A stretch of 64,000 nt of DNA from 20CM-2-55-15 sp964633285 (GTDB lineage Bacteria; Acidobacteriota; Terriglobia; 20CM-2-55-15), in assembly GCA_964633285.1 (NCBI GenBank), contig CAZWGA010000001.1, positions 62,001-126,000 on the forward strand. The letters run 5' to 3'. The notes beneath the pieces were generated by a model, which saw only the letters and a list, made by a program, of their open reading frames with translations, did not search any database and had not been told where the DNA came from. Shown piece by piece: positions 43,056-52,312 of the stretch; the stretch's first letter is position 1; the number at the start of each line of letters is the position of its first letter. Both the position numbers and the translations under genes were made by a program.

Positions 43056-44110
43056 TTCCGCACTCCAAACCCAACATCCTCGAAGCGGACGTAGAGAAAG
43101 TTGCGTCCGTGGTGCGTTCACTTCACATCGCACAAGGGCAAGTCACCGAACGGCTGGAACAGGAATGGTGCCGGCATACGGCTTCCACGGCAGCGGTCTG
43201 TGTCGGTTCCGGAGTTGCTGCCCTCCGTTTATCGTTGCTTGCGCTTGGAGTTGGGAAGGGCGATGAAGTCGTCGTTCCGGCGTATAGCTGCGTTGCGCTG
43301 CTCAACGCCGTTCTGGCTGTGGGGGCACAGCCTGTGCTTGCCGACGTTGAACTGGATACATGGGTCCTTTCCCGCGAGACCGTAGCCGCTGTTTCTACCA
43401 TGCGCACGAAGGCCGTCATTGCCGTTCATCTCTTCGGATATCCGGCTCCGGTTCCCGGGATCACGGAACTGGGCGTTCCGGTCATCGAGGATTGTGCCCA
43501 CGGTATCGGTGGAATGTATGACAAGCGTCCGTTTGGAAGCGCAGCCACGCTGAATGTGGCATCGTTTTACGCAACAAAAATGCTGGGTGGTGGCGAAGGC
43601 GGTATCGTCGGTTCCAGAGATCCCGGCCTGATCGCTTTTGTTAGAAACGCCCGCGGCTATGCGGATCAACTTCCGGATGGCCGGTATCTCAACGACAAGA
43701 TGACGGACATGGAGGCATCTCTGGTTGAAAGCCAGTTAGCAAGATTGCCTGAGATTCTCCGCCGCCGTGATCAAACCGCTCAACGATACGCGGTATTCCT
43801 GGAGCCTCTTGAGAAACAAGGACTGATCAAATTGCCGCGCAATATCACCGGCCGAATCTGGTACCGATACGCAGTTCGGCTGGTTCATCATCAGTCGCAT
43901 TTGCTTTCTTGCAGAATGCACGAATACGAAGTGTTTGCGGACCAACCGGTGTGGGATCTGAGATCCTCGCATTTCTGGTCAGACCGGCTCGTAAACTCCT
44001 CCACGGCATTTGAGCGGGTCATTTCCCTGCCGTTGTTTCCGGATCTCAGTGAAGCCGAACAGAAATTCGTATGCCATACTTTTGCGAACCTCCTTAACGC
44101 GACAAACTGA
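43052..44110 (+). CDS. DegT/DnrJ/EryC1/StrS family aminotransferase (second copy)
   Basis: A 352-residue PLP enzyme with VIEDCAHGIGG and Lys176 in SFYATKMLGGGEGG. The start is TTG at 43052 inside the upstream stop (TTGA), so translation is coupled to the PseG-like gene. It would transaminate a keto nucleotide sugar, the PseC role in a nonulosonate route. It differs from the aminotransferase at 38452 along most of its length, so the two are not recent copies. Confidence 0.85.
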   Translation: MIPHSKPNILEADVEKVASVVRSLHIAQGQVTERLEQEWCRHTASTAAVCVGSGVAALRLSLLALGVGKGDEVVVPAYSCVALLNAVLAVGAQPVLADVELDTWVLSRETVAAVSTMRTKAVIAVHLFGYPAPVPGITELGVPVIEDCAHGIGGMYDKRPFGSAATLNVASFYATKMLGGGEGGIVGSRDPGLIAFVRNARGYADQLPDGRYLNDKMTDMEASLVESQLARLPEILRRRDQTAQRYAVFLEPLEKQGLIKLPRNITGRIWYRYAVRLVHHQSHLLSCRMHEYEVFADQPVWDLRSSHFWSDRLVNSSTAFERVISLPLFPDLSEAEQKFVCHTFANLLNATN

Positions 44111-45246
44111 TGACACGCTTTCTAAAAGCAATGATGGATCGCCGCGAGCGCATCCTCCTTATGGATGCGATGAAACAGCACTGGATGTCGTTTGAGCACG
44201 ACTACTTTTCGCTGAACCAGACGTTCGAGCAGATTCGATATTTCGTCAGGCGCGGCCACTTCTTTCGTCATTTGAAGGACCGTTTGTATTTTCGGATTTT
44301 CCCGAAGGTCAAAATCGTTCCGCCCTTTCCGACTCACGTCGAAGTCGAGACTGCCAGCGCCTGCCAGATGCGTTGCCCCATGTGCTACACCACCTACATG
44401 GATGACGGGCTCAAGGGCGTCATGAAATGGGACCTTTACACCAGGGTCGTGGACGAATGCGCTGCGCGCGGTGTTTATTCCATCAAACTTTCCTGGCGTG
44501 GCGAGGCTTTGCTGAACAAGAACATCGTTCGAATGGTGAAGTATGCGAAGGACAAAGGCATTCCGGATGTCGCATTTCTTTCGAACGGCGAGCGCCTTAC
44601 TCCGGAATTGTCCGATGAATTGATCGATGCCGGCCTGGACTGGATCAGCTTCAGCTTCGATGGTTTCAAGGAAACCTACGATGCGATTCGCGCACCTGCC
44701 AAGTTCGAGGAAACGATCGAACGCATCCGCGTGTTGCGCGAAAAACGTGATGCGCGCGGATTGAGCAAGCCTTTGATTCGGGTGCAGTCGATATTCAGCG
44801 TGATCAAGCATGACCCGGATGGTTTTCGAAAGCTGTTCCACGGAGTTTCCGACAGCACGAACTTCATTACCGATCAGATTCGATCGTTCGAAGAAGGCCA
44901 GATCAACCACAATCCTTTTTATCAATGTCCAACTCCGTGGCAACGGATCGCTGTCGCTCATGATGGAAAGGTCCATCAGTGCATTTCGGATTACGCGGGG
45001 ATGAACATTCTGGGAGATGTGAATCAGAAGTCCCTTTACAAAATCTGGCACGATAAGCCTTTCCGCGAACTGAGAAAGTCCTTCAATCAATTCCGATATC
45101 TCGAGAATGCCGCATGCCGGATCTGTTCCGACGGAGCCGTGACGGAAAAAGTGAAGTTGCAAATCGACGGGCACGAGAGGGAAATATCCGCCTACAAGGG
45201 TATTCAAGCGAAGATCACTCCAGTGGGAAAACGGCCGCGCAAATAG
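44110..45246 (+). CDS. Radical SAM protein with SPASM-type C-terminus
   Basis: A 378-residue protein. The radical SAM cluster motif is CxxxCxxC at Cys85, Cys89 and Cys92 (CQMRCPMC). The C-terminal part has CISDYAGMNILGDV and CRICSDGAV, a SPASM-like set for an auxiliary Fe-S cluster. An N-terminal helical extension of about 75 residues comes before. Its start overlaps the aminotransferase stop by one base (TGATG). In sugar clusters such enzymes catalyse dehydrogenation, epimerisation or C-C chemistry; the reaction is unknown. Confidence 0.85.
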   Translation: MTRFLKAMMDRRERILLMDAMKQHWMSFEHDYFSLNQTFEQIRYFVRRGHFFRHLKDRLYFRIFPKVKIVPPFPTHVEVETASACQMRCPMCYTTYMDDGLKGVMKWDLYTRVVDECAARGVYSIKLSWRGEALLNKNIVRMVKYAKDKGIPDVAFLSNGERLTPELSDELIDAGLDWISFSFDGFKETYDAIRAPAKFEETIERIRVLREKRDARGLSKPLIRVQSIFSVIKHDPDGFRKLFHGVSDSTNFITDQIRSFEEGQINHNPFYQCPTPWQRIAVAHDGKVHQCISDYAGMNILGDVNQKSLYKIWHDKPFRELRKSFNQFRYLENAACRICSDGAVTEKVKLQIDGHEREISAYKGIQAKITPVGKRPRK

Positions 45247-45912
45247 ATGAAGGTTCTCGTCATCTCAGCGCATATGGACGACGAGATTCTCGGCATGGGC
45301 GGCACCATTGCCAAGCACGTTGCCTCCGGAGACTCCGTCACCGTTTGTGTTGTGTGCAAGCGAGCGTACAACCACCAGTTCAATCCTGTAGTCGTTCAGG
45401 AGGAAAAAGACGCCTGCATTCGGGCATCGGAAGTGATCGGCTACAGCGATGTGCGTTTTCTTGATTTGCGGGACGAACTCCTCGATGAGCGGTTGCTCGA
45501 TGTGATTGTTCCTGTCGAAGAATGCGTCCAGGATGTCCGGCCGGACGTTGTGTATACACACCATCGAGGAGATTCAAATCAGGATCACCGCGCTGTTTTT
45601 CAGGCTTCGATGGTTGCGTGCCGCAGTCTTGCCGAACCCAAAGTCCCGCGTATTCTCGCGTATGAAGTTCCGTCTTCCACCGACATTGCACCTCCTTTTC
45701 CGGAGTACTCATTTCAACCCAACTATTATGTGAATGTTGCTCCCTATCTCGACCTGAAAGTGAAAGCGATGACTGCTTACATGCGCGAGTTGAAAAAGTT
45801 TCCCCATCCACGTTCGGCCAAAGGAATTCAAACGCTCGCCTGGAAACGCGGCATGGAAATCTCCTTTGAAGCGGCGGAAGCGTTTGTGGTCGTCCGCGAC
45901 CAATGGGAATAG
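45247..45912 (+). CDS. PIG-L family deacetylase
   Basis: A 221-residue zinc-dependent deacetylase of N-acetylated sugars. The metal motif AHMDDE is at 8-13 (AHxDDE) and a second part is HHRGDSNQDH near 100. The start ATG directly follows the previous stop with no gap. It could remove an acetyl group from a sugar before another modification, for example by the downstream acyl- or methyltransferase. Confidence 0.88.
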   Translation: MKVLVISAHMDDEILGMGGTIAKHVASGDSVTVCVVCKRAYNHQFNPVVVQEEKDACIRASEVIGYSDVRFLDLRDELLDERLLDVIVPVEECVQDVRPDVVYTHHRGDSNQDHRAVFQASMVACRSLAEPKVPRILAYEVPSSTDIAPPFPEYSFQPNYYVNVAPYLDLKVKAMTAYMRELKKFPHPRSAKGIQTLAWKRGMEISFEAAEAFVVVRDQWE

Positions 45913-46616
45913 GAATGCCGGCAAAGGCAAAAACGGCAAAATCGAAAGAGCAATTTTCAGCCGACTATCACGATTATGTGATCAAGGACGGCAGGTTGAT
46001 CGGCGATTTCGACAACATGTACAGGTACTCAGCGGAGGTACCCTGGCATCAGGACGAGCGCTGCAAACACTGGTACACCACCGTAGGACTCGCGATGATC
46101 AAGGAGCGCGCGCCTTACGACAGCATTCTCGAGGCCGGATGCGGTCTTGGATACATCTCAGCGCGTCTCAAGAAGATGACATCGCGGATTGACGCGTTCG
46201 ACGTCAGCAAAGAGGCCATTCGCGTCGCTCGCGCGACTCACGAAGGAATTCATTTCTATACGGCAGATATACGCCGCGAGACATTTGAGCCGAAGCGAAA
46301 ATACGCGCTGGTCGTGATCCGGGATGTGTTCTGGTATGTGTTTCCCGAGATGAAGACGGTGACTGAAAATATTTCCAAATGTATCCGTCCGGGCGGCTTC
46401 CTTTATATCGGTCAGTCCTTTCCGGCGCTGGAAAGCAACTTCACGGGGAAGGATGTGATTCCCGATCCCGATGCGTTGTTATCGTTTTTCCCCGAGTACC
46501 GTCCTGTTTTCAGCGCCCGGCTTCGCAATCACGAATTTGCCGGCGATGGGCCCACTTTACATTTTCTCGGAGAACGTTCGGTTGATTCTCGGAATCACAC
46601 CCGCACGCGGCGGTAG
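45903..46616 (+). CDS. Class I SAM-dependent methyltransferase
   Basis: A 237-residue protein with SAM motif I LEAGCGLGYIS, motif II IDAFDVSKEAI, and the post-I region YALVVIRDVFWYV. The start at 45903 overlaps PIG-L by 10 bases; ATG 45915 (MPAKAKTAKS) is an alternative. It probably methylates a sugar or its precursor in the polysaccharide. Its 3' end overlaps the cytidylyltransferase gene by 35 bases. Confidence 0.82.
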   Translation: MGIGMPAKAKTAKSKEQFSADYHDYVIKDGRLIGDFDNMYRYSAEVPWHQDERCKHWYTTVGLAMIKERAPYDSILEAGCGLGYISARLKKMTSRIDAFDVSKEAIRVARATHEGIHFYTADIRRETFEPKRKYALVVIRDVFWYVFPEMKTVTENISKCIRPGGFLYIGQSFPALESNFTGKDVIPDPDALLSFFPEYRPVFSARLRNHEFAGDGPTLHFLGERSVDSRNHTRTRR

Positions 46617-47232
46617 CAAAGGTGTGCCGCGGAAAAATCTCCGATTGGTTGCGGGCCTTCCTCTGCTCGCGTGGACGATCCGGGCCGCAAAAGAATCCCG
46701 GCTTGTCGATCGTTACGTTGTTTCGACCGAAGACGATGAAATCGCATCGGTTGCGAAAGCCCACGGGGCCGAGGTTGTGAAGCGTCCAGCAGAATTGGCG
46801 ACGGATGATGCGACGACACTGAGCGTCCTTCAGCATGTTTTATCCGAAGTGCCGGCCGACACCGTCGTCGTTCTGCAGGCCACATCTCCGGTTCGCGATA
46901 AGGGCTTGATCGATTCCTGCATCGAAAGATTTCAGAAGACGCGCGCGGATTCCCTCGCGACTGGCTGGCACTGTACGTATACCGAGTACGGAACGAATGA
47001 CCTGCGCCGCCAGGACATTAAAGGCTTCTTCTACGATGACGGCAACGTCTATGTGATCCGGGCGGACCTGATCGCCAAAGGCGACGCGTACGGAAAGAAA
47101 ATCGAACGCGTGATGATCGACAAAGAACAAAACATCGACATCGATGATGAATTCGATTTTTGGCTGGCCGAACAAGTCCTTGAAAAAAGGTTACGCGATA
47201 GTAAAACGGGCAGTAGGGAGAGGGTTTCGTGA
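46582..47232 (+). CDS. CMP-nonulosonate cytidylyltransferase (NeuA/PseF-like)
   Basis: A 216-residue nucleotidyltransferase. The start region reads ILGITPARGGSKGVPRKN, the standard NeuA/PseF N-terminus, followed by LLAWTIRAAKES, VSTEDDEIA and LQATSPVRD. It transfers CMP from CTP to a nonulosonate. TTG at 46582 with GGAGAA 9 bases upstream is chosen because it gives the normal family start; an ATG at 46546 is possible. This is the activating enzyme expected after the NeuB-like synthase. Confidence 0.85.
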   Translation: MILGITPARGGSKGVPRKNLRLVAGLPLLAWTIRAAKESRLVDRYVVSTEDDEIASVAKAHGAEVVKRPAELATDDATTLSVLQHVLSEVPADTVVVLQATSPVRDKGLIDSCIERFQKTRADSLATGWHCTYTEYGTNDLRRQDIKGFFYDDGNVYVIRADLIAKGDAYGKKIERVMIDKEQNIDIDDEFDFWLAEQVLEKRLRDSKTGSRERVS

Positions 47233-47798
47233 ACGCCAAGCCGCCATTAGCCGACAAAGCAAGCGTAACTCACGCCACTTTAAGAGACCGGTTCAGACTG
47301 TGGCAGGCTCGGCGACATCCGGGTGTCACTATTGGACAAGGCGTCATTATCAAGCCGCACGTTGAATTGCGTTTGACCGACAACGCCAGGCTGATTGTGG
47401 GAGATCACGTCACGATTGATTCCTACGCCTATTTGCAACTGACCAAGCCTGAACCTACAGTCATTCTTGGCAACTACGTCGGAATTGGTCGGCATTCGGT
47501 GATCGCCGCGAAGCGAAGCATTGTCATCGGAGACTACACACAGATGGGTCCATATTGTCAGATCAACGATCAGGATCATGGCGCTTCCAGAGACGATCTG
47601 ATCATGAATCAGAGAGCGATCATCGAGCCCGTTACCATTGGCCGCGATTGCTGGTTTGGTTCCGGCGTCCGGGTGCTCAAGGGTGTGACGATCGGCGACG
47701 GGGCAATTATCGGAGCAGGCTCGATTGTCACGAAAGATGTTCCCCCTTATGAAATCTGGGGCGGCGTTCCAGCACGGCGCCTGAAAGTTCGCGAATAA
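47229..47798 (+). CDS. Hexapeptide-repeat acyltransferase
   Basis: A 189-residue left-handed beta-helix acyltransferase. Hexapeptide repeats run through the protein (VTIGQGVIIKP, LIVGDHVTIDS, TVILGNYVGIG, VTIGRDCWFGSGV, VTIGDGAIIGAGSIVTKDV) and the C-terminus ends GGVPARRLK. It likely acetylates an amino or hydroxyl group of a nucleotide sugar. The start is GTG at 47229 inside the preceding stop (GTGA). Confidence 0.88.
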   Translation: MNAKPPLADKASVTHATLRDRFRLWQARRHPGVTIGQGVIIKPHVELRLTDNARLIVGDHVTIDSYAYLQLTKPEPTVILGNYVGIGRHSVIAAKRSIVIGDYTQMGPYCQINDQDHGASRDDLIMNQRAIIEPVTIGRDCWFGSGVRVLKGVTIGDGAIIGAGSIVTKDVPPYEIWGGVPARRLKVRE

Positions 47799-47808
47799 AA
47801 GCTTTCCC

Positions 47809-49614
47809 GTGTTTCTTGCAACAACAGCCCTTACCGACTTCTGGGATAAAGAGAGCAGCGGAGTTTTTCTTGGGGAATGGTGTAAGCGCCGGGACCGACG
47901 CGCCGATTGGGACGGGTTGAACTATACGACGTTGCAATGCATCTGGAACGATCGTGTTCGTTACTATGAAGCAGCAGCTTACGTCACAAGTTGTTGCGAG
48001 CGAATACTGGAACGGCTCGCCAGATATCTCAACGTTGTCCACGGTCTCGATAACAATATCCGATACTGGAATATTCTGATTGGCGCGTGGCTGATTCATT
48101 ACGTGCACTGCATCTACGATCGATACGTCCACCTGTCGCAGGCCTTTTCACTCTTTCCTGAACTCGAAACGATCGTTCTGGACAAACGCGATTTCAAGAC
48201 CCCTGCAAAAACTCATGAAGCAATACTCTCTTTGTGCGAAGACCCTTATAACCTTCAAGTCTGTTCACAACTCATAGAAGAAATGGGGTATCGCTTTCCC
48301 ACAAAACGGTTCTCGGCGAAACTCGCTGAGCCAAACGCGGAAACTCAACAGCCGACATTACGAGCGCATCTTCGCAACGCTGTTAGGGCTGCGAATTCGA
48401 CGCTCACAAGAAGCCTTTCCTGGAAAAAGCGGGGAGTCGTTTGCGATTTGGATTGGCCAACACGAGATGTCGGCGAACTGGTTCGTCAGAGCCGTTTCAA
48501 TATTCTCTCGCTGGAGAAACGCACGGCCCAATGGAAGATTCCCGCTGCAACTTTCGACAACAAACGTGAGGGACTCCGAAACTTGAGCGCCGAGACCACT
48601 CTGGAGCGTCTGTGCGTTAACCTGCTTCCCCAGAATTTTCCTACGCTCTATCTGGAGGGGTTCAAAGAAGGCCGGGAGCAAGGCATGCAGGCGTATTCCC
48701 AGCAATTTCCAAAATTCGCGATGTCGGCCGTGGGCTGGTCCTACAACGAGGAATTCAAGTTTTGGGCAGCAGAGGCGTCACAACATGGGACGCAGCTTAT
48801 CGGTGTGCAGCACGGCGGCGGCTATGGCGTGTTTCGTTTTGCTCCGTACGAAATTCACGAGAACAAATTGACGGACTTCTATGCCACGTGGGGATGGGGT
48901 GTTGACGGTTCTTCCAAATACGTGCCGCTTCCAAATCCGAAGCTTGCGATCGTTCGCCGGGCACGAACGGACGCCGCGTCGAGTGGCAAGATTCTCTTTG
49001 CGGCACACGATGAGCCTCGTTATCTGTTCCGGTTTCACTCCGCGCCGGTTGGGCCCCAGGCCTCCGAACTTGCGGATCTGGAAATCCGGTTTCTGAAATC
49101 CATGCCCGCCACAGTCCTTTCGCGTATTGTTTTCAGGAAGTATCCCGGTGATTTTGGAAATGCTGTTCGTGAATACATCGGAAACAAATTTCCTGATTTG
49201 AAATGGGACCAGCAGTCCTCGTTCTATGCGAGCGTTGCGAATTGCGAACTGGTCGTGTTCGATCACTGCGGAACAGGGTTCCTGGAGTCCCTGGCCGCGA
49301 ATGTTCCCACTCTGATTTTTTGGGATCCCGAGCGATGGGAACTTCGGGGTGAGGCCGTGCCTTATTTTGAACTGCTCCATCAGGCAGGCATCCTCCACTT
49401 TACGCCGGAATCGGCAGCCTCCGCGCTCGCAGAGATCTCCTCGAATATCGGTTCTTGGTGGCTGACCCCGGCGGTTCAGGAAGCCCGGCGCCGGTTCGTG
49501 AAACAGTACGCGCTTGAAAGCGACGGTTGGGCCGGTCTTTGGCTTCAGAGTATTCGCGGCTGCGTTTCTGACCAACCTCCGGCAACAGCCAAATACAGGC
49601 GGGAATCGATATGA
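47809..49614 (+). CDS. LIC12162-family putative surface-carbohydrate transferase
   Basis: A 601-residue protein. The N-terminus (ATTALTDFWDKES, VFLGEWCKRRDRR, LNVVHGLDNNIRYWNILIGAWL) matches the LIC12162 family of putative transferases found in O-antigen loci, first named from Leptospira. A GT-B-like C-terminal part has VFDHCGTGFLESLAANVPTLIFWDP. The substrate is unknown; some relatives may transfer nonulosonate-like sugars, which would fit the locus. The start is GTG at 47809. It overlaps the flippase gene by 4 bases. Confidence 0.85.
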   Translation: MFLATTALTDFWDKESSGVFLGEWCKRRDRRADWDGLNYTTLQCIWNDRVRYYEAAAYVTSCCERILERLARYLNVVHGLDNNIRYWNILIGAWLIHYVHCIYDRYVHLSQAFSLFPELETIVLDKRDFKTPAKTHEAILSLCEDPYNLQVCSQLIEEMGYRFPTKRFSAKLAEPNAETQQPTLRAHLRNAVRAANSTLTRSLSWKKRGVVCDLDWPTRDVGELVRQSRFNILSLEKRTAQWKIPAATFDNKREGLRNLSAETTLERLCVNLLPQNFPTLYLEGFKEGREQGMQAYSQQFPKFAMSAVGWSYNEEFKFWAAEASQHGTQLIGVQHGGGYGVFRFAPYEIHENKLTDFYATWGWGVDGSSKYVPLPNPKLAIVRRARTDAASSGKILFAAHDEPRYLFRFHSAPVGPQASELADLEIRFLKSMPATVLSRIVFRKYPGDFGNAVREYIGNKFPDLKWDQQSSFYASVANCELVVFDHCGTGFLESLAANVPTLIFWDPERWELRGEAVPYFELLHQAGILHFTPESAASALAEISSNIGSWWLTPAVQEARRRFVKQYALESDGWAGLWLQSIRGCVSDQPPATAKYRRESI

Positions 49615-51146
49615 GGAATGGCGTCATCCATCGGTTCCTCGCGAGTTTTGTTGCCAACTTCTGCCGGATGGGAATATCCGTTTTCACGGGACTCGTCGTC
49701 GCACGAGGTCTGGGAGTCGAGCGTTTCGGCGACCTGAATTTTCTTCTGGCGAGCTTTGCGGCGATCTCTCAATTGGTTGAAATGGGAAGTGCGTCGGCCT
49801 TTTATACGCTGATTTCCCGAAGACCGCGGGAGCGCACCTTCTTCGGCGTTTATGTCGTGTGGGTTTCAATACAGTTCGTGATCATTGCGGCTCTAGTGCT
49901 TTTTCTCCCTTCGCAACTGTTCGGCCGGGTGTGGTTCGATCATCAGAGAGGTATTGTTTTGATGGCCCTGGCTGCAACGTTCTTTTCAACACAGATATGG
50001 GCCTTGATCAGCCAGCTTAGTGAAGCGTTGCGAAAAACGGTGCTGATCCAGACGGTGTCTGTCGTTCAGGCCGCTGCACACCTGTTGCTTATTGCCGCCC
50101 TCATTTACCTCAAAGCGTTGTCGGTCTGGACCGTACTGTTGCTTCTTGTTCTGGAATACGCGGTTATCGCATTAATTCTGGGGCCACGGCTGATTCTCGG
50201 AAACATCAATCCGTCGGCGATTCGCCAGGACAGTACAGCGATTTTGAAAGAATTTGTTACTTATTGCACGCCATTGGTTGTTTATGCAGGCGCAGGTTTT
50301 CTCTACGCGTTTGCGGATCGCTGGTTTCTCCAGTTGTACGGTGGTTCACAGCAGCAGGGATTCTTTTCGCTCTCTCAACAAATATCGAGTGTGAGTCTCA
50401 TTGCCACCACTTCGATGTCCAGAGTCTTCTGGAAAGAAGTTGCGGAGGCGCGCCATTTGGAGAATCACTCGCGAGTGACGGCATTGTATGACAACGTTTT
50501 GAGGGGCCTTTACTTTGCATCCGCATGGTTGAGTTGCCTGCTTATTCCCTACAGCAGAGAACTCCTGCGTACGTTTTTGGGACCTTCGTTCGAGCCCGCC
50601 TGGCTGGCATTCAGCATCATGCTGATTTACCCGATTCATCAGTCGATTGGGCAAGTGACCGGTTCATTTCTTTGGGCCAGCGCGGATACCGGCATGTACG
50701 CCCGCGTTGGAATTGCAACAATGCTGGTTGGTGTACCCGTCACATACTTTCTGTTGGCGCCTCCGAACGCTCGCATTCCGGGATTCTCGCTCGGGGCGAC
50801 CGGCCTTGCCCTGAAGCTGGTTGTGCTTCAGCTTCTGGCGGTCAATGTACAAATGTTCTTTATCGCAAGAAAAGACCGGACGCAGTCGCACATTTCCTAT
50901 CAGTTCTTTGTGCTCCTGCTCTTGCTCGGTCTGAGCGCTTTGTGCAAGGCCGGAGTGGATTTCCTCTTCAAGCTTGTTTGGCCCGGAGCGCCGACATTGG
51001 GAATCGCGGCTGCCGGCGGTCTCGCGTACATCGCCATTTCATTGTCGGGCATCGCGGTGGCCCCGGGTCTTCTGGGAATGAGCCGTGATCAGCTACGAAT
51101 CGCGATCAGCCGGGTTGGGAGCGCCCTCATGCCGTCGCAGGCCTGA
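49611..51146 (+). CDS. Polysaccharide flippase, Wzx/MATE-like
   Basis: A 511-residue integral membrane protein with about 12-14 hydrophobic spans (for example the stretches near residues 10-30, 80-105, 145-200, 375-400 and 470-495). The N-terminal FGDLNFLLASFAAISQL region is typical of the polysaccharide_synt family. It would flip lipid-linked repeat units across the inner membrane for the Wzy-like polymerase at 59972. Overlaps the preceding gene by 4 bases. Confidence 0.88.
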   Translation: MRNGVIHRFLASFVANFCRMGISVFTGLVVARGLGVERFGDLNFLLASFAAISQLVEMGSASAFYTLISRRPRERTFFGVYVVWVSIQFVIIAALVLFLPSQLFGRVWFDHQRGIVLMALAATFFSTQIWALISQLSEALRKTVLIQTVSVVQAAAHLLLIAALIYLKALSVWTVLLLLVLEYAVIALILGPRLILGNINPSAIRQDSTAILKEFVTYCTPLVVYAGAGFLYAFADRWFLQLYGGSQQQGFFSLSQQISSVSLIATTSMSRVFWKEVAEARHLENHSRVTALYDNVLRGLYFASAWLSCLLIPYSRELLRTFLGPSFEPAWLAFSIMLIYPIHQSIGQVTGSFLWASADTGMYARVGIATMLVGVPVTYFLLAPPNARIPGFSLGATGLALKLVVLQLLAVNVQMFFIARKDRTQSHISYQFFVLLLLLGLSALCKAGVDFLFKLVWPGAPTLGIAAAGGLAYIAISLSGIAVAPGLLGMSRDQLRIAISRVGSALMPSQA

Positions 51147-51151
51147 AAAAC

Positions 51152-52303
51152 ATGTCTCAACAGAAAACAACGTTCGACAAGGCCAACAGTTTTGTAGCGA
51201 TTCGGCATCACGACTCGGAGGCCGCCGACTGCTACGAACGAATACGCCGGTTGCGCGAGAGGATTCCGGCGGACGCCTCCGATTACCGATCGAGCGTCAT
51301 TCTTCGCGCTTGCCGTGAAGCGCTGGGCGAGGAAACCGGCAGCGCCGGGACGGCCTTCACACTTCGCGAACATGTCATCGAAGAACTGAAGCGTCTCGAT
51401 GAGGAACAACTGCCGCGATACCTTTTTTATCGCTATCGCTATGACGTCTATCCGGTGACGAAACAATTGGACACTTTCCCGCCGTGTCTTCAGGTGGAGC
51501 CGACGTCGATCTGCAATTATCGATGCGTATTCTGTTATCAAACCGACACGGAGTTCACCGACCGCAAGAATGGGTTCATGGGCTCGATGACGCTTGACAT
51601 GTTCAAGAGCATCGTCGATCAGGCCCAGGGAAATTGCGAAGCCCTCACCCTGGCATCGCGCGGCGAGCCGCTGCTGTGCCGCGATATCAAGAAGATGCTG
51701 AGCTATGCCGCCGGGAAATTCCTCGCGCTCAAAATCAATACCAATGCTTGGTACCTCGATGAGGCCAATGCGCACGCCATTCTTCAGGCAGATCCGAATA
51801 CGGTCGTCTTCTCGGCGGATGCTGCGGCCGAACCCCTTTACAGCCAGTTGCGGGTTCGAGGTAATTTGAAGCGCGTTCTAACGAACATCGAAGCGTTTCA
51901 TAACCTTCGGGAACGGGAATATCCGAAAACGAAGTTGATTACACGAGTTTCGGGCGTGCGATACACGGAGTCGCAGAATATCGATGAAATGGAAGGCTTC
52001 TGGGCCGGCTTTGTCGATCAGGTTGCGTTTGTCGATTACAACCCCTGGGAGAATACCTATATCAGTCCTGTGAATGAGATCGCCAAACCGTGCTCGGATC
52101 TCTGGAGACGCACGTTTGTCTGGTTCGACGGCACGGTGAATCCCTGCGATGTGGATTACAAGTCGACTTTGAAAGTCGGCAATGTAGCTACGGAATCTCT
52201 TCAGGATATGTGGACGGGCGGGAAATACTCTGAATTGAGAAACGCTCACCTGGAGCAGCGGCGCCAAGCGTCGTCGCCATGCAATCGCTGTACGGTCATT
52301 TGA
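51152..52303 (+). CDS. Radical SAM/SPASM protein (second)
   Basis: A 383-residue enzyme. The cluster motif is Cys121, Cys125, Cys128 (CNYRCVFC). A C-terminal SPASM part has IAKPCSDLWRRTFVWFDGTVNPCDVDYKS-like spacing (seen as KPCSDLW and NPCDVDY) and ends SPCNRCTVI. The N-terminal 110 residues are helical and without a clear domain. It lies between the flippase and a cytidylyltransferase and probably modifies the sugar activated by the latter. The reaction is unknown. Confidence 0.85.
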   Translation: MSQQKTTFDKANSFVAIRHHDSEAADCYERIRRLRERIPADASDYRSSVILRACREALGEETGSAGTAFTLREHVIEELKRLDEEQLPRYLFYRYRYDVYPVTKQLDTFPPCLQVEPTSICNYRCVFCYQTDTEFTDRKNGFMGSMTLDMFKSIVDQAQGNCEALTLASRGEPLLCRDIKKMLSYAAGKFLALKINTNAWYLDEANAHAILQADPNTVVFSADAAAEPLYSQLRVRGNLKRVLTNIEAFHNLREREYPKTKLITRVSGVRYTESQNIDEMEGFWAGFVDQVAFVDYNPWENTYISPVNEIAKPCSDLWRRTFVWFDGTVNPCDVDYKSTLKVGNVATESLQDMWTGGKYSELRNAHLEQRRQASSPCNRCTVI

Positions 52304-52312
52304 TCTGAAGCC

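Noticed and set aside
44122..45207. Reverse-strand open frame of 361 residues
   Set aside because: It mirrors the radical SAM gene almost exactly and has no motif of its own.
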